DNA of 38,073 nt from Bacteroides cutis (GCF_900241005.1 NZ_OEST01000010.1:1-38073); one strand, 5' to 3'; positions 14,648-21,755 are shown, numbered from the stretch's first letter. Numbers and translations are program-made. The notes: generated by a model not told the origin, from the sequence alone.

Positions 14648-14952
14648 ATTAGTTTATCTGTTATTTGCTTCAACTCTTTAATGTACATCTCTATACTTTC
14701 CAATGAAAGACGAATATTTTCATCAACAGGTAAAGAGTTAACATGCTTTGCAAGTTGATTCAAATTAGTACCTATTTTTTTCAGTTCAAAGACGGTTTGA
14801 ATATCCGCTTTTGAAGTTATCCTTTCCCCTAAAACAGATTTTCTTAAATACATAGAAAGTGTTACACCTTCAGCTTTAGCTCGTCTGAAAACCTGTTCCT
14901 TTTCTTCTTCAGAAAGACGTGCCCGAATAACTTTAGTTCTATTCTCTTTCAT
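14644..14952 (-). CDS. mobC: MobC-like relaxosome accessory protein
   Basis: A 102-residue protein with an N-terminal ribbon-helix-helix (IRARLSEEEKEQVFRRA) and the MobC hallmark LKKIGTNLNQLAKHVN (about 64-80). MobC proteins bind oriT and help the relaxase open the strands. It is the first gene of the leftward mobilisation operon, just beside the oriT-like hairpin, and overlaps the relaxase start by 4 nt (ATGA). Length and order match the family well. Confidence 0.88.
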   Translation of the reverse strand: MKENRTKVIRARLSEEEKEQVFRRAKAEGVTLSMYLRKSVLGERITSKADIQTVFELKKIGTNLNQLAKHVNSLPVDENIRLSLESIEMYIKELKQITDKLI

Positions 14953-15019
14953 TCTATATTCCTATTCTCTATTCTAATGTATGTGAGTGAAACGAACATC
15001 ACTCGTCAGCTCGGCTGTC

Positions 15020-15056
15020 GCAAGGTGGGTTTTGTAGCTACAAAACCACACCTTGC
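15020..15056. other. Candidate oriT hairpin
   Basis: GCAAGGTG and CACCTTGC bracket an almost perfect palindrome, GGTTTTGTAGCTACAAAACC, 68 bp upstream of mobC. Inverted repeats next to mobC-relaxase genes are the normal place and shape of a nic region. The -7 element of the mob promoter lies 6 bp beyond it, so relaxosome binding could repress the operon. Nic position not identifiable. Confidence 0.6.
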
Positions 15057-15061
15057 ATATA

Positions 15062-15092
15062 CAAAGATAGATAAAAATTATAAAGCACCAAA
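15062..15092 (-). promoter_or_regulatory. Mobilisation operon promoter
   Basis: On the minus strand, TTTG (15089-15092) and TATCTTTG (15062-15069) with a 19-bp spacer match the Bacteroidota consensus. Transcription would start near 15055, in the edge of the oriT-like hairpin, and read mobC. Confidence 0.7.
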
Positions 15093-15105
15093 ACTTTAAG
15101 ATCTA

Positions 15106-15119
15106 TACTTTCGGAAAAA
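15106..15119 (-). repeat. Dispersed 14-bp motif, copy 3
   Basis: TTTTTCCGAAAGTA on the minus strand, 13 bp beyond the mob promoter, between that promoter and the AT-rich repeat array. Confidence 0.8.
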
Positions 15120-15189
15120 TCAACCCAAAGAACTGATTCCCTAATTAACCAAGTAACCAGATAACTTAACAAAAGGAAGAACTGAAAGC

Positions 15190-15425
15190 ACGGCAACAAA
15201 AAAACAACTAGTTAGCTAGTTTATCAGAAAACTAATTAATCCATAAACTAATTAACTAATTAATAAATAAATCAAATAACTTATTAACTAGATAACTAAT
15301 CTATTAATTGTATAATTAACCATTTAATTAACTAATTAGTTTATTAAATGGTTATGTAATAAGATTATTGGTTAATTATTTGTTAAACAAGCTGATTAAT
15401 TTGTTAGTTAGATTATTAATTCATA
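15190..15425. repeat. AT-rich degenerate repeat array, candidate partition site
   Basis: This stretch is packed with variants of TTAACTAATTA and its complement (AACTAGTTAGCTAGTTT, AAACTAATTAACTAATTA, TAACTAGATAACTAATC, AACTAATTAGTTTATT, GTTAGTTAGATTATTAA). It sits directly upstream of the ParA gene, where type I partition centromeres or the ParG/ParR-type operator are commonly found. It accounts for most of the 502-bp gap 14953-15454. Binding by the downstream small protein is inference. Confidence 0.55.
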
Positions 15426-15454
15426 TATTGCGAAAAATTTAAACTCGTAACGTT

Positions 15455-16150
15455 ATGGGAAAAATATTACCGGGTATATTCGTAGCATTCGAGAACCCAA
15501 AAGGTGGAACAGGTAAATCAACATTAACAGCCTTGTTCGCAGGATATGTACATGAGAGCCACGAGCAGACAGGTTTAACCATTGGCGTTGTCGATATAGA
15601 CGATGCGCAAAATACAATGGGGGAGTTAAGAGCTTTCGATGAAGCACAACAGGAAGAGGATATAAAAGACGAGTATGAAGTAATGAGTATATCTTCATCA
15701 GACTTCATTAACAGCATAGAATTTCTCAAAGAAAGTTTCGATATAATAGTGGTTGACTTTCCGGGAAACTTGAAACAGGCAGGAGTAGTAGAAACCCTAA
15801 TGATGATGGATGTGGTCATTATACCTTTTGCTCCTTCAAAAATCGAAGTATTGCACACTGTAAAGTTCTACAATTACTACAAGGAAAATATCTTATCTAA
15901 ACGAGAAAGTCTAGGTTACAAAACAATAGTAAAAGGATTGCCTAACAAGGTAACACCTAATTTGCTTGAATATAAAGAGCTTATAGCAAACAAAGACAAT
16001 TTACCTTTCGAGCTACTGAACAATCATATCAAGGAAAGCAAAGTTAATTACCAAAGAAACCTTTCTACGATAATAAACAACTATAATCACACCTGTGATG
16101 ATTTCGGAGAAGAAATGATACAATTATTAATCAATTACGTTAAAAAATGA
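15455..16150 (+). CDS. ParA/MinD-family ATPase
   Basis: A 231-residue deviant-Walker ATPase. Walker A is KGGTGKST (residues 16-23) with the signature first Lys. Walker A' is VVDIDDAQNTM (about 44-54), and VVDFPGN (about 96-102) is Walker B. The length suits the short type Ib ParA group and the TraA proteins of Bacteroides conjugative elements. Next comes a small ribbon-helix-helix-like gene 4 bp after, and a repeat array lies upstream. Together they look like a complete partition cassette. A transfer role, as proposed for TraA, is the alternative. Confidence 0.85.
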   Translation: MGKILPGIFVAFENPKGGTGKSTLTALFAGYVHESHEQTGLTIGVVDIDDAQNTMGELRAFDEAQQEEDIKDEYEVMSISSSDFINSIEFLKESFDIIVVDFPGNLKQAGVVETLMMMDVVIIPFAPSKIEVLHTVKFYNYYKENILSKRESLGYKTIVKGLPNKVTPNLLEYKELIANKDNLPFELLNNHIKESKVNYQRNLSTIINNYNHTCDDFGEEMIQLLINYVKK

Positions 16151-16154
16151 AATT

Positions 16155-16643
16155 ATGGCTGAAGAAAAGAAAAATACAGGAAAACCCAAAACATCAATGT
16201 TCGCATTGGTACAGGCTGGTAAAGAAGAAGCTAAGAAAGTTCAAAGTATAAAATCTGTTTCATCACAACAGACTTCAGAAGAGAAAATTCCGGAAGTACA
16301 ACCAGCAGCCAGCACCACAGAACCAGCTAAAGTTGTTGCTCCAGTACAAGAAGAAGAAATCATTCAGGAAAATGAGAATATGACAGAAGAACCTTCAGAA
16401 TTTCCCGAATCATCTTTTCCTAAAGGTCTTTCTTTGCTTTTCGCTAAAAGAGAGATAATAGACACGGAAACGATAAAGATACCTAGAGAGTTCCATCAAG
16501 AACTTAAAATACTATCTACAATGTCAAAAGTTCCAATGATGCAAATGCTAGGAAATCTGCTTGAAGCATTTTTGGAAGAAAATAAGAAAGAAATAGCAAG
16601 CTATAAACGCAAATTCATAAACGGTACTTTAGGAAAAAAATAG
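16155..16643 (+). CDS. Probable ParA partner (DUF3408/ribbon-helix-helix-like)
   Basis: 162 residues. A long disordered, Glu- and Pro-rich N-terminal half (about 1-95) leads to a C-terminal DNA-binding-like domain, IKIPREFHQELKILSTMSKV...NLLEAFLEENKKEI (about 110-150). This resembles ribbon-helix-helix centromere-binding proteins and the DUF3408 family that follows ParA-like TraA in Bacteroides conjugative transposons. It starts 4 bp after the ATPase gene. The expected role is binding the AT-rich repeats and stimulating the ATPase. A perfect terminator follows. Confidence 0.65.
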   Translation: MAEEKKNTGKPKTSMFALVQAGKEEAKKVQSIKSVSSQQTSEEKIPEVQPAASTTEPAKVVAPVQEEEIIQENENMTEEPSEFPESSFPKGLSLLFAKREIIDTETIKIPREFHQELKILSTMSKVPMMQMLGNLLEAFLEENKKEIASYKRKFINGTLGKK

Positions 16644-16645
16644 CC

Positions 16646-16675
16646 ATAAGGAAAGGTTGTTTTACCTTTCCTTAT
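16646..16675 (+). terminator. Terminator of the partition operon
   Basis: ATAAGGAAAGGT (16646-16657) pairs perfectly with ACCTTTCCTTAT (16664-16675) around a 6-nt loop, directly after the stop at 16643. Confidence 0.8.
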
Positions 16676-16737
16676 CATATTAATTAGTAAATCATTGACA
16701 ATAGAAGACATGTAAATAATCAACTAAAAATATATAT

Positions 16738-16962
16738 ATGGGAATAATAAAAGTGCAATGCTCTTGCGGTATGCTATGGCTAAGTGAAACACTTGGCGGT
16801 TATGATACCATTTGCGACCATGACGGAAAGATTTGCGGTGCGGTCAACTACCAAGATGAACAGTTCCAAATCATTCAGCCGGAAGAATGCAAGAAGCACA
16901 AAAGGGACACAATGAAAGAACTCAAAGGGGCTTTGCAACAAGTTAAAATGGAAATAGGGTAG
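16738..16962 (+). CDS. Small Cys-rich hypothetical protein
   Basis: 74 residues with CSCGMLW near the N-terminus, CDHDGKICG in the middle and EECKKHKRD later. The spacing of Cys and His could form a zinc-binding knuckle. No family recognised. The stop lies inside a hairpin (16947-16987) that probably terminates both this gene and the converging recombinase. Confidence 0.55.
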   Translation: MGIIKVQCSCGMLWLSETLGGYDTICDHDGKICGAVNYQDEQFQIIQPEECKKHKRDTMKELKGALQQVKMEIG

Positions 16963-16987
16963 GGGATTTCCTACCTTACTTTCCATT
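16947..16987. terminator. Bidirectional terminator overlapping a stop codon
   Basis: AATGGAAATAGGGTAGG (16947-16963) pairs with CCTACCTTACTTTCCATT (16970-16987) with one or two mismatches around a short loop. It lies between two convergent genes. Confidence 0.65.
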
Positions 16988-17000
16988 AAGAGATAACCGG

Positions 17001-17588
17001 TTACTGGTTTTGTTTTGGTTCAACCCCAACAGAACGCAAATATTTATACAAAGTTCTCGTGGAGATATTGAGAATTGAAGCGATCTCTTTTGCTGAATAG
17101 AAGGGATCTTTTGACAGATACATTTTCTTTGCCTGCTCGGCTTTCTTTTTCGCTAAATCATTTAAGCCGGGCTTTCTTCCTCCTGTTCTTCCCTCACGTT
17201 TTGCGACTTCCCAACCTGCAACCGTTCTTTCTGTACGTAAAACCTGATCGATTTCTGCCAACATTGAAAATATCGGGATCAAAAGTTTCCCGGAAGGAGT
17301 GGACGTATCGATATTATGCGTTACATCGACAAGATGCGCTCCCTTATTCATTATTAGATCTACATTCGTCCGGATTTCCTTCATGGATCTGCCTAAACGA
17401 TCCAACGACCAGACATATAAGATATCCCCAGTTCTAAGATCTTCTAATGCCCGGATTAATTCAGGACGTTCTTTAAACGCTGATTTTTTTTCTTGATAAA
17501 TTTTCTCACAACCAGCCTTTTCTAATGCTTCCAATTGCAAAGCTGGATTCTGATCCGGAGTCGATACACGTGCATATCCTATCTTCAT
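17001..17588 (-). CDS. Second serine recombinase (resolvase/invertase family)
   Basis: 195 residues. YARVSTPDQ with Ser9 and Arg7, DRLGR with Arg63 and Arg66, an E-helix around 105-130 (FSMLAEIDQVLRTERTVAG) and a C-terminal helix-turn-helix (about 166-186, EIASILNISTRTLYKYL). It opens exactly as the enzyme at 200-799 and keeps GGRKPGL before the DNA-binding part, yet most other residues differ, so the two likely use different sites. A role in resolving plasmid multimers or in another inversion is possible. GAGGATTT occurs twice, 30 bp apart, just upstream (17597 and 17627), too little to call a res site. Confidence 0.85.
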   Translation of the reverse strand: MKIGYARVSTPDQNPALQLEALEKAGCEKIYQEKKSAFKERPELIRALEDLRTGDILYVWSLDRLGRSMKEIRTNVDLIMNKGAHLVDVTHNIDTSTPSGKLLIPIFSMLAEIDQVLRTERTVAGWEVAKREGRTGGRKPGLNDLAKKKAEQAKKMYLSKDPFYSAKEIASILNISTRTLYKYLRSVGVEPKQNQ

Positions 17589-17644
17589 TATAATACGAGG
17601 ATTTTAATTCTTCATTAAACATTTATTGAGGATTTCATTTTATA

Positions 17645-17881
17645 CTAATTTACATTATTTAGCCAATCTAGAGCCTCCTGCAACGTATAGGCATATTCCG
17701 CATGATAAATATATGAAACTTCATCACCTTGCCTATATTCACGGTCATTGTCTGTTTCTCCTAGAATGTACTCCATGTTTGGAGTTCCTAATCGATGCAC
17801 ACCTATACAATAGGTCAGATTTTCCACTCGCTGGCTTTTTTTAGTTGCTAAAAGAAATATCCTTTCTGTATCAATTGCCAT
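17645..17881 (-). CDS. Small hypothetical protein
   Basis: 78 residues, MAIDTERIFLLATKKSQRVE at the start and a C-terminal YAYTLQEALDWLNNV. No signal peptide or membrane segment, and no family recognised. Lies 28 bp downstream of another small gene in the same direction, possibly as a two-gene unit. Confidence 0.5.
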   Translation of the reverse strand: MAIDTERIFLLATKKSQRVENLTYCIGVHRLGTPNMEYILGETDNDREYRQGDEVSYIYHAEYAYTLQEALDWLNNVN

Positions 17882-17909
17882 ATTATTACTCCTTTCTTAT
17901 TATTTGAAA

Positions 17910-18113
17910 TTATCGCAAATGGCTTATATTTAACCACCATCCATCAGTTTCTAGTACATTTTCCCTACTATTATTATCCTGTATAACTATATGATCATCA
18001 TATAATCCATATGTATCACTACAGTCTGCACAAGTGAAGCCTATGGAAACATTGTACTTCATAAACAACTGAAGTAAATCTTTCTTCAAATCTTTAATAT
18101 CATCATCAGTCAT
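17910..18113 (-). CDS. Small hypothetical protein
   Basis: 67 residues, acidic N-terminal helix (MTDDDIKDLKKDLLQLFMKY), then FTCADCSDTYGLYDDHIVI with a CxxC pair and WWLNISHLR at the end. No family recognised. Upstream is the replication origin region. A near-consensus -7 element, TACCTTTA on the minus strand, lies at 18145-18152. Confidence 0.5.
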   Translation of the reverse strand: MTDDDIKDLKKDLLQLFMKYNVSIGFTCADCSDTYGLYDDHIVIQDNNSRENVLETDGWWLNISHLR

Positions 18114-18311
18114 ATCTATTATGCTTTTATCATTTTACTTTTTGTAAAGGTAGTAAAATAATTTAGTAAAACAATAAAGTAAAATGTGTTTTTTCTTGAT
18201 ACATGCCAAAAAAAACATTTTACTTAACGTATACCAAAAGTAAAACAGCTGTTGTTTCTCTTTCTCACCTCTGATTAAAGGAGATTGGAGAATTATTACT
18301 TTCCTCAAAAT

Positions 18312-18326
18312 ATGACAATTTGTCAT
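18312..18326. promoter_or_regulatory. 15-bp palindrome in the origin region
   Basis: ATGACAA-T-TTGTCAT, perfect arms around one base, 12 bp before a dispersed 14-bp motif. A likely protein-binding site near the origin; the protein is unknown. Confidence 0.5.
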
Positions 18327-18337
18327 GCCCGATAGTA

Positions 18338-18351
18338 TTTTTCCGAAAGTA
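18338..18351 (+). repeat. Dispersed 14-bp motif, copy 4
   Basis: TTTTTCCGAAAGTA in the non-coding origin region, about 105 bp before the first iteron. A shorter relative (TTTTTCCGGTCAT) occurs at about 18381. Confidence 0.8.
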
Positions 18352-18457
18352 TGATGATATAAGCTGAAGGAAAAATATCATTTTTCCGGTCATTTCTTCT
18401 GTCCCCCTTTGGGGGATTATAGGGGGTTTAGGTTTTTAGGTTATATTAAGAAATATG

Positions 18458-18766
18458 GTGTAGCCTTTTACACAGCTGGAAAAAATCACTTTTCATTAAT
18501 TATCTAAAAATCAACACTTTATTTTTTTGCGATATCTTTAATATGGTGTAGTATTTTACACAGCTAAATTCAAAAGTGTAGTGTTTTACACAGCTAAATT
18601 TTCAAAAGTGTAGCATTCTACACAGCTGGAAACCTAAAAGTGTAGTATTTTACACAGCTGGAAACCCAAAAGTGTAGCATTCTACACAGCTGGAAACCTA
18701 AAAGTGTAGTGTTTTACACAGCTGGAAATGTTAACAGAATTGAAAAGTGTAGTGTTTTACACAGCT
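18458..18766. repeat. Replication origin iterons (eight copies)
   Basis: Eight copies of GTGTAGNNTTNTACACAGCT begin at 18458, 18546, 18576, 18608, 18640, 18672, 18704 and 18747. The central run has a strict 32-bp period, about three helical turns. Each unit is itself a partial palindrome (GTGTA...TACAC). The last copy ends at the rep stop codon. The 68-bp gap after the first copy is very AT-rich and may be the melting region. This is the standard layout of an iteron-controlled theta origin, but placed at the 3' side of the initiator gene. A CCCCCTTTGGGGG hairpin (about 18402-18415) lies just outside. Confidence 0.9.
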
Positions 18767-19958
18767 AGATAATCTTTTCCGGTTCAGGTGTCACAGTAGG
18801 TGGATTTTTAACTATAAATTCCTTTGGCTCACGTGTCACAGTCGGGGCATTACTAGTTAATCCAAACTCTTCAGGGGTTTTTCCAAATACCCGAAAGAAA
18901 TTTTCCCTATATACTTCCTCTTTCAGTGCTTTGTTTTGTGGAGAATTAGCCCATGCCAAATAATCTTCATACAAGTTTCGATCAGATTTTATATCTTCAA
19001 CTTTGTTAACCCGATCTCTGCCTACCGCACAATTAGGAAAAGCTAAACCAGCGTATCTCCATAACAGATCACTATAGAATCTTTGAGTAAACATAGCGGT
19101 ATAGCGTTCATCAAAATAATCAAGCGTTTCTTGAGAAAATTCAAAATCTACCGTATATGCCCATTTATCATTAGCACCTTTAACGTACTTAAATTGAAAG
19201 TTGGTAAATCTCAAGTGTTCATTTATCCCCTTCAAAACTTTTGTTACATTTCTTTTCCTTTCCTTATTCTCTTCAAAATTGAGGTTGAACAACTTAGCCA
19301 ACTGATCAACGGTTAATCTGTAACTAGGTGCATCTCCTGTTTTGATTTTATACTTAATAAGATATATCATTTTCGATAGTTCCAAATAGAAATATCGATA
19401 TTTGGAAGGTAACTCTCTATAATCCTGACTTTCAATTAGATTATAGAGAGTATAAACAGAATCCTTTATCAGATTATTCAGAGTAGCACTATATAATCTT
19501 TTCGTTCCTTTCTTGGTTTTAAAATTTGTCCGGATTTCAAATTTGGTAAGGATCTGAATAAATATATATGAAGTGCCTTCGCTTGTAGAAACAGGATAAG
19601 ACATATTTTCTAAGCCAAGTTTATAAAGGGCGGCTTCAAAAACGGTTTCTATGGGGTGGCTTATTTCCTCCCCGTTTATATCCTTACAGATATAATGAGG
19701 TGAGCGTTTTCCAAAAAGATCCTTCAGCTGTTCCTTAGATAGTTTTCTTTGAAGATTTGTCCGATTATAACCCATTTTATTACAAAAATCCTCTATTGAG
19801 AACCATGATTCACCAAATAGATCTCTAATATGATTCCCACAAAGGTAAATTATAATATCTAGCATTACACTACCGCCAGAATCATATAAGCGCTCAATTA
19901 GCCCAGAATTGTAACTTTCACTTAATAGGCGTGGAACCCGGCTTAATTCTTTTTCCAT
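18765..19958 (-). CDS. rep: Plasmid replication initiator (Rep)
   Basis: 397 residues. The middle part LTVDQLAKLFNLNFEENKER (about 222-241) and KVLKGINEHLRFTNFQF look like the winged-helix DNA-binding half of plasmid initiators. The N-terminal part SIEDFCNKMGYNRTNLQRKL (about 52-71) is a second helix-turn-helix. The C-terminus has the repeat TVTREPKEFIVKNPPTVTPEPEKII. Eight iterons adjoin the 3' end, which makes the initiator role very likely. It begins 9 bp after the RelE-like toxin stop, so antitoxin, toxin and rep probably share a transcript. The C-terminal codons overlap the last iteron. Confidence 0.82.
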   Translation of the reverse strand: MEKELSRVPRLLSESYNSGLIERLYDSGGSVMLDIIIYLCGNHIRDLFGESWFSIEDFCNKMGYNRTNLQRKLSKEQLKDLFGKRSPHYICKDINGEEISHPIETVFEAALYKLGLENMSYPVSTSEGTSYIFIQILTKFEIRTNFKTKKGTKRLYSATLNNLIKDSVYTLYNLIESQDYRELPSKYRYFYLELSKMIYLIKYKIKTGDAPSYRLTVDQLAKLFNLNFEENKERKRNVTKVLKGINEHLRFTNFQFKYVKGANDKWAYTVDFEFSQETLDYFDERYTAMFTQRFYSDLLWRYAGLAFPNCAVGRDRVNKVEDIKSDRNLYEDYLAWANSPQNKALKEEVYRENFFRVFGKTPEEFGLTSNAPTVTREPKEFIVKNPPTVTPEPEKII

Positions 19959-19967
19959 AATAAATTA

Positions 19968-20270
19968 TCATTTATCCTTTTTCCGTAACTCTGACTGTAC
20001 TTTTTTATCGTATGCTTCCCCTCTTGATACTAGATATTCAAATTTAACTGTATCATCTACAATCTTAACGTGGAAAATAAAGAATGCTCTATAATCTCCT
20101 ATACGAATCCGATATACTGATTTATAGGCAATGAGTTTCTTGCAATTAGTAATTTCATCAATACCATTAGCATTCTTCACTTCCCGGATCATATCAAGGA
20201 CAGAAGACAGAACTTTCCCTGATAATTTATCTACTGCCTTTAAAAATGGCTTTGAATATTCTACATTCAT
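19968..20270 (-). CDS. RelE/ParE-family toxin
   Basis: A 100-residue protein with the RelE/ParE fold pattern: MNVEYSKPFLKAVDKL, then YRIRIGDYRAFFIFHV (about 53-68, the core beta strands and basic active-site residues) and a C-terminal basic tail. Members cleave ribosome-bound mRNA or poison gyrase; which applies here cannot be told. It overlaps the antitoxin by 4 nt. The toxin-antitoxin pair is followed at once by rep, so it probably stabilises the plasmid. Confidence 0.8.
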   Translation of the reverse strand: MNVEYSKPFLKAVDKLSGKVLSSVLDMIREVKNANGIDEITNCKKLIAYKSVYRIRIGDYRAFFIFHVKIVDDTVKFEYLVSRGEAYDKKVQSELRKKDK

Positions 20271-20539
20271 GATAAACCATATTTCTGTTCAAAGGCTTTT
20301 TGTTCGGCTTCACTAACCATGACATGCCCTTCAGGTTGATTCTTGGAAAGAAACGTATAAGTTGTTATATCTTCTAAATCATTAGCAGCGGAGATCAATA
20401 AGCCTTCCATAAAGGCTTTAGCTGATTTCCCTTCCTTAGCTGCTTGTACGGATAGCACAGTTATAACGTCTTCCGGCAGATCCAACAGTTTCTTTCTCTT
20501 ATCAATTTGGGTGTTTGAGATTGTTGTTCCCATAATCAT
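20267..20539 (-). CDS. Antitoxin partner of the RelE-like toxin
   Basis: A 90-residue protein. VITVLSVQAAKEGKSAKAFMEGLL (about 24-47) resembles a ribbon-helix-helix DNA-binding domain. The C-terminal acidic region (EAEQKAFEQKYG) would wrap the toxin. The ATG at 20539 is used; a second Met is at residue 3. It is first in the antitoxin-toxin-rep operon. Inverted -7-like arms at 20561-20598 upstream probably form its promoter and operator. Confidence 0.7.
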   Translation of the reverse strand: MIMGTTISNTQIDKRKKLLDLPEDVITVLSVQAAKEGKSAKAFMEGLLISAANDLEDITTYTFLSKNQPEGHVMVSEAEQKAFEQKYGLS

Positions 20540-20560
20540 TTATGTTTTAAATTAATAATC

Positions 20561-20598
20561 TATATCTTTGCATGAATTAATCGCCCAACAAAGATATA
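20561..20598. promoter_or_regulatory. Face-to-face -7 elements in a 10-bp inverted repeat
   Basis: TATATCTTTG (20561-20570) and CAAAGATATA (20589-20598) are exact reverse complements 18 bp apart, each containing the -7 consensus TATCTTTG. The minus arm would fire the antitoxin-toxin-rep operon. The plus arm could fire the gene at 20691. The repeat itself suits antitoxin binding. Adjacent DNA (20599-20640) is a dense ATATAA/TTATAT alternation. Confidence 0.6.
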
Positions 20599-20690
20599 TA
20601 ACATATACAATATATATAACATATATAAGTTATATAACATTCGATTTTTTGATACATTAAACTATATATACATTTTTTAATATTAAAGAA

Positions 20691-20897
20691 ATGGATAAAC
20701 TGACTTTGGAAGATTCTTTCCGCGAGCTTATTAAACAAAGAAAGTGGTATGTAAATTCCCTACGTTCACCTATTCAGGCGAAATATGATAAAGCGACCTT
20801 TCAAAAAGGGGGCAAAGTTCCTGAAGAACGAATCCGGGACTATTTAGCTGCCGCTGGTTGGAAATGTGTTCAGCCTGAATTATGGGAGAAAACATAA
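20691..20897 (+). CDS. Small hypothetical protein upstream of the transfer operon
   Basis: 68 residues, LEDSFRELIKQRKWYVNSLR then KVPEERIRDYLAAAGWKCVQPELW. The second half looks like a short helix-turn-helix. It is similar in feel to small Bacteroides plasmid proteins but I cannot name the family. It is the last gene outside the invertible segment, pointing at it, so its position is a good one for a regulator of the transfer operon. That is only inference. Confidence 0.55.
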   Translation: MDKLTLEDSFRELIKQRKWYVNSLRSPIQAKYDKATFQKGGKVPEERIRDYLAAAGWKCVQPELWEKT

Positions 20898-20923
20898 AAA
20901 TTACAATATTTAACCACAAAATT

Positions 20924-20954
20924 TTTGCTGTTTTAAATATTTATTTGAATTTTG
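20924..20954 (+). promoter_or_regulatory. Probable transfer-operon promoter outside the invertible segment
   Basis: TTTG (20924-20927) and GAATTTTG (20947-20954) with a 19-bp spacer differ from the consensus at one important base (GA for TA). Transcription would start near 20961, cross the inversion site and reach the traO ATG at 20989. The opposite flank of the segment (complement of 128-145) has a related GATTTTTG, but with TTTG only 17 bp away. Confidence 0.5.
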
Positions 20955-20964
20955 CATTCAATAT

Positions 20965-20987
20965 AACGAACCTTTTTTTAAACTGAA
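20965..20987 (-). repeat. Inversion site copy B (23 bp), traO side
   Basis: Exact reverse complement of copies A and C. It ends 1 nt before the traO start codon. Bases 20965-21091 are identical in reverse complement to 1-127, which shows a molecule in which this end is joined to the recombinase side. Confidence 0.88.
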
Positions 20988-20988
20988 T

Positions 20989-21552
20989 ATGAGATTATTA
21001 AAATTAACTTTATTACTAGTGTTATGTGCATGTACACATAGTGTTTATGCACAACGGCATTATGTAGGTATTTCAGCCCTAGAAGTAAACTATGGATTGA
21101 ATATTTTTGGTAGGAATAATACTAACTTAAACCTTTCAGTATCAAAGTATAGGAGTCGAACAACTTACTGGAAAATAGGTTTGAACTATTTTGAAAAGTC
21201 TTATAACTACAGTTATGAAAGCAATACTGCGGAAGTTCCAACGATAGTTTCTTTTAGCTCTACAGCAAAAGATTACTATATTGATGCTGCTTATTTCAAA
21301 ACAGTTGCGACAAATCTTTCTTCACTTTATTTTAGCCTAGGTCTAGGTCTTTTTACAGGTGTAGAAGCGTACAAGAGGCAGGATAATAAGTATGATTTCT
21401 TACTTGGTTTAAAGATCGAGCCTGAATTAGAATACTTTGTATCTCCACGAGTTGCGATACTTGGACGTGTTAAGCAGTATTGGAGTCCGTTTAGCTATGC
21501 AAGCAAATGGAATACAGTCTGGAATCTTGGTGTTAAAGTCCTTATTTATTGA
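20989..21552 (+). CDS. traO: TraO-like outer-membrane beta-barrel protein
   Basis: 187 residues with a signal peptide (about 1-21, ending SVYAQ). Alternating aromatic-polar strands of an outer-membrane barrel follow, with repeats such as NLNLSVSKYRSRTTYWKIGL and SLYFSLGLGLFTG, ending in a hydrophobic last strand (NLGVKVLIY). Bacteroides conjugative transposon TraO proteins have this size and build, but in those elements traO sits late in the operon; here it is first. Its ATG is 2 nt from the inversion site, so its promoter must lie outside the invertible segment. It overlaps the next gene by 4 nt. Confidence 0.65.
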   Translation: MRLLKLTLLLVLCACTHSVYAQRHYVGISALEVNYGLNIFGRNNTNLNLSVSKYRSRTTYWKIGLNYFEKSYNYSYESNTAEVPTIVSFSSTAKDYYIDAAYFKTVATNLSSLYFSLGLGLFTGVEAYKRQDNKYDFLLGLKIEPELEYFVSPRVAILGRVKQYWSPFSYASKWNTVWNLGVKVLIY

Positions 21553-21755
21553 TTATGATATTATTATCAGCTGATGTAAGCGCATTGATTGACTTATTCA
21601 AACAATGTGGCGAAATGCTAGCCGGTGTCGGATTTGTCTGTGCAGGTCTTGCGGTTATAAAAAAAATAATAACTAATCATGAGAAAATGAAAGAAGCTAT
21701 AATTACGTATATCGTTGCATTAGTAATATTTATACTAATATGGTCGCTTATATAA
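21549..21755 (+). CDS. Small two-helix membrane protein, pilin-like
   Basis: 68 residues with two membrane helices (about 20-38, MLAGVGFVCAGLAVI; about 49-67, AIITYIVALVIFILIWSLI) joined by a short charged loop. The topology resembles VirB2/TraE pilins. Two other pilin-like genes follow in this operon (22188 and 25544). No signal peptide. The ATG overlaps the traO stop by 4 nt, and the next frame starts 16 bp before this one stops. Confidence 0.6.
   Translation: MIMILLSADVSALIDLFKQCGEMLAGVGFVCAGLAVIKKIITNHEKMKEAIITYIVALVIFILIWSLI

Noticed and set aside
15190..15425. Replication origin at the AT-rich repeats
   Set aside because: The iterons beside rep are a far better origin; the position upstream of parA fits a partition site.
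18458..18766. Regular repeats with near-constant period resembling a CRISPR array
   Set aside because: The spacer parts are only about 12 bp and mostly alike, units are partly palindromic, no cas genes exist, and the array adjoins a replication initiator. These are iterons.
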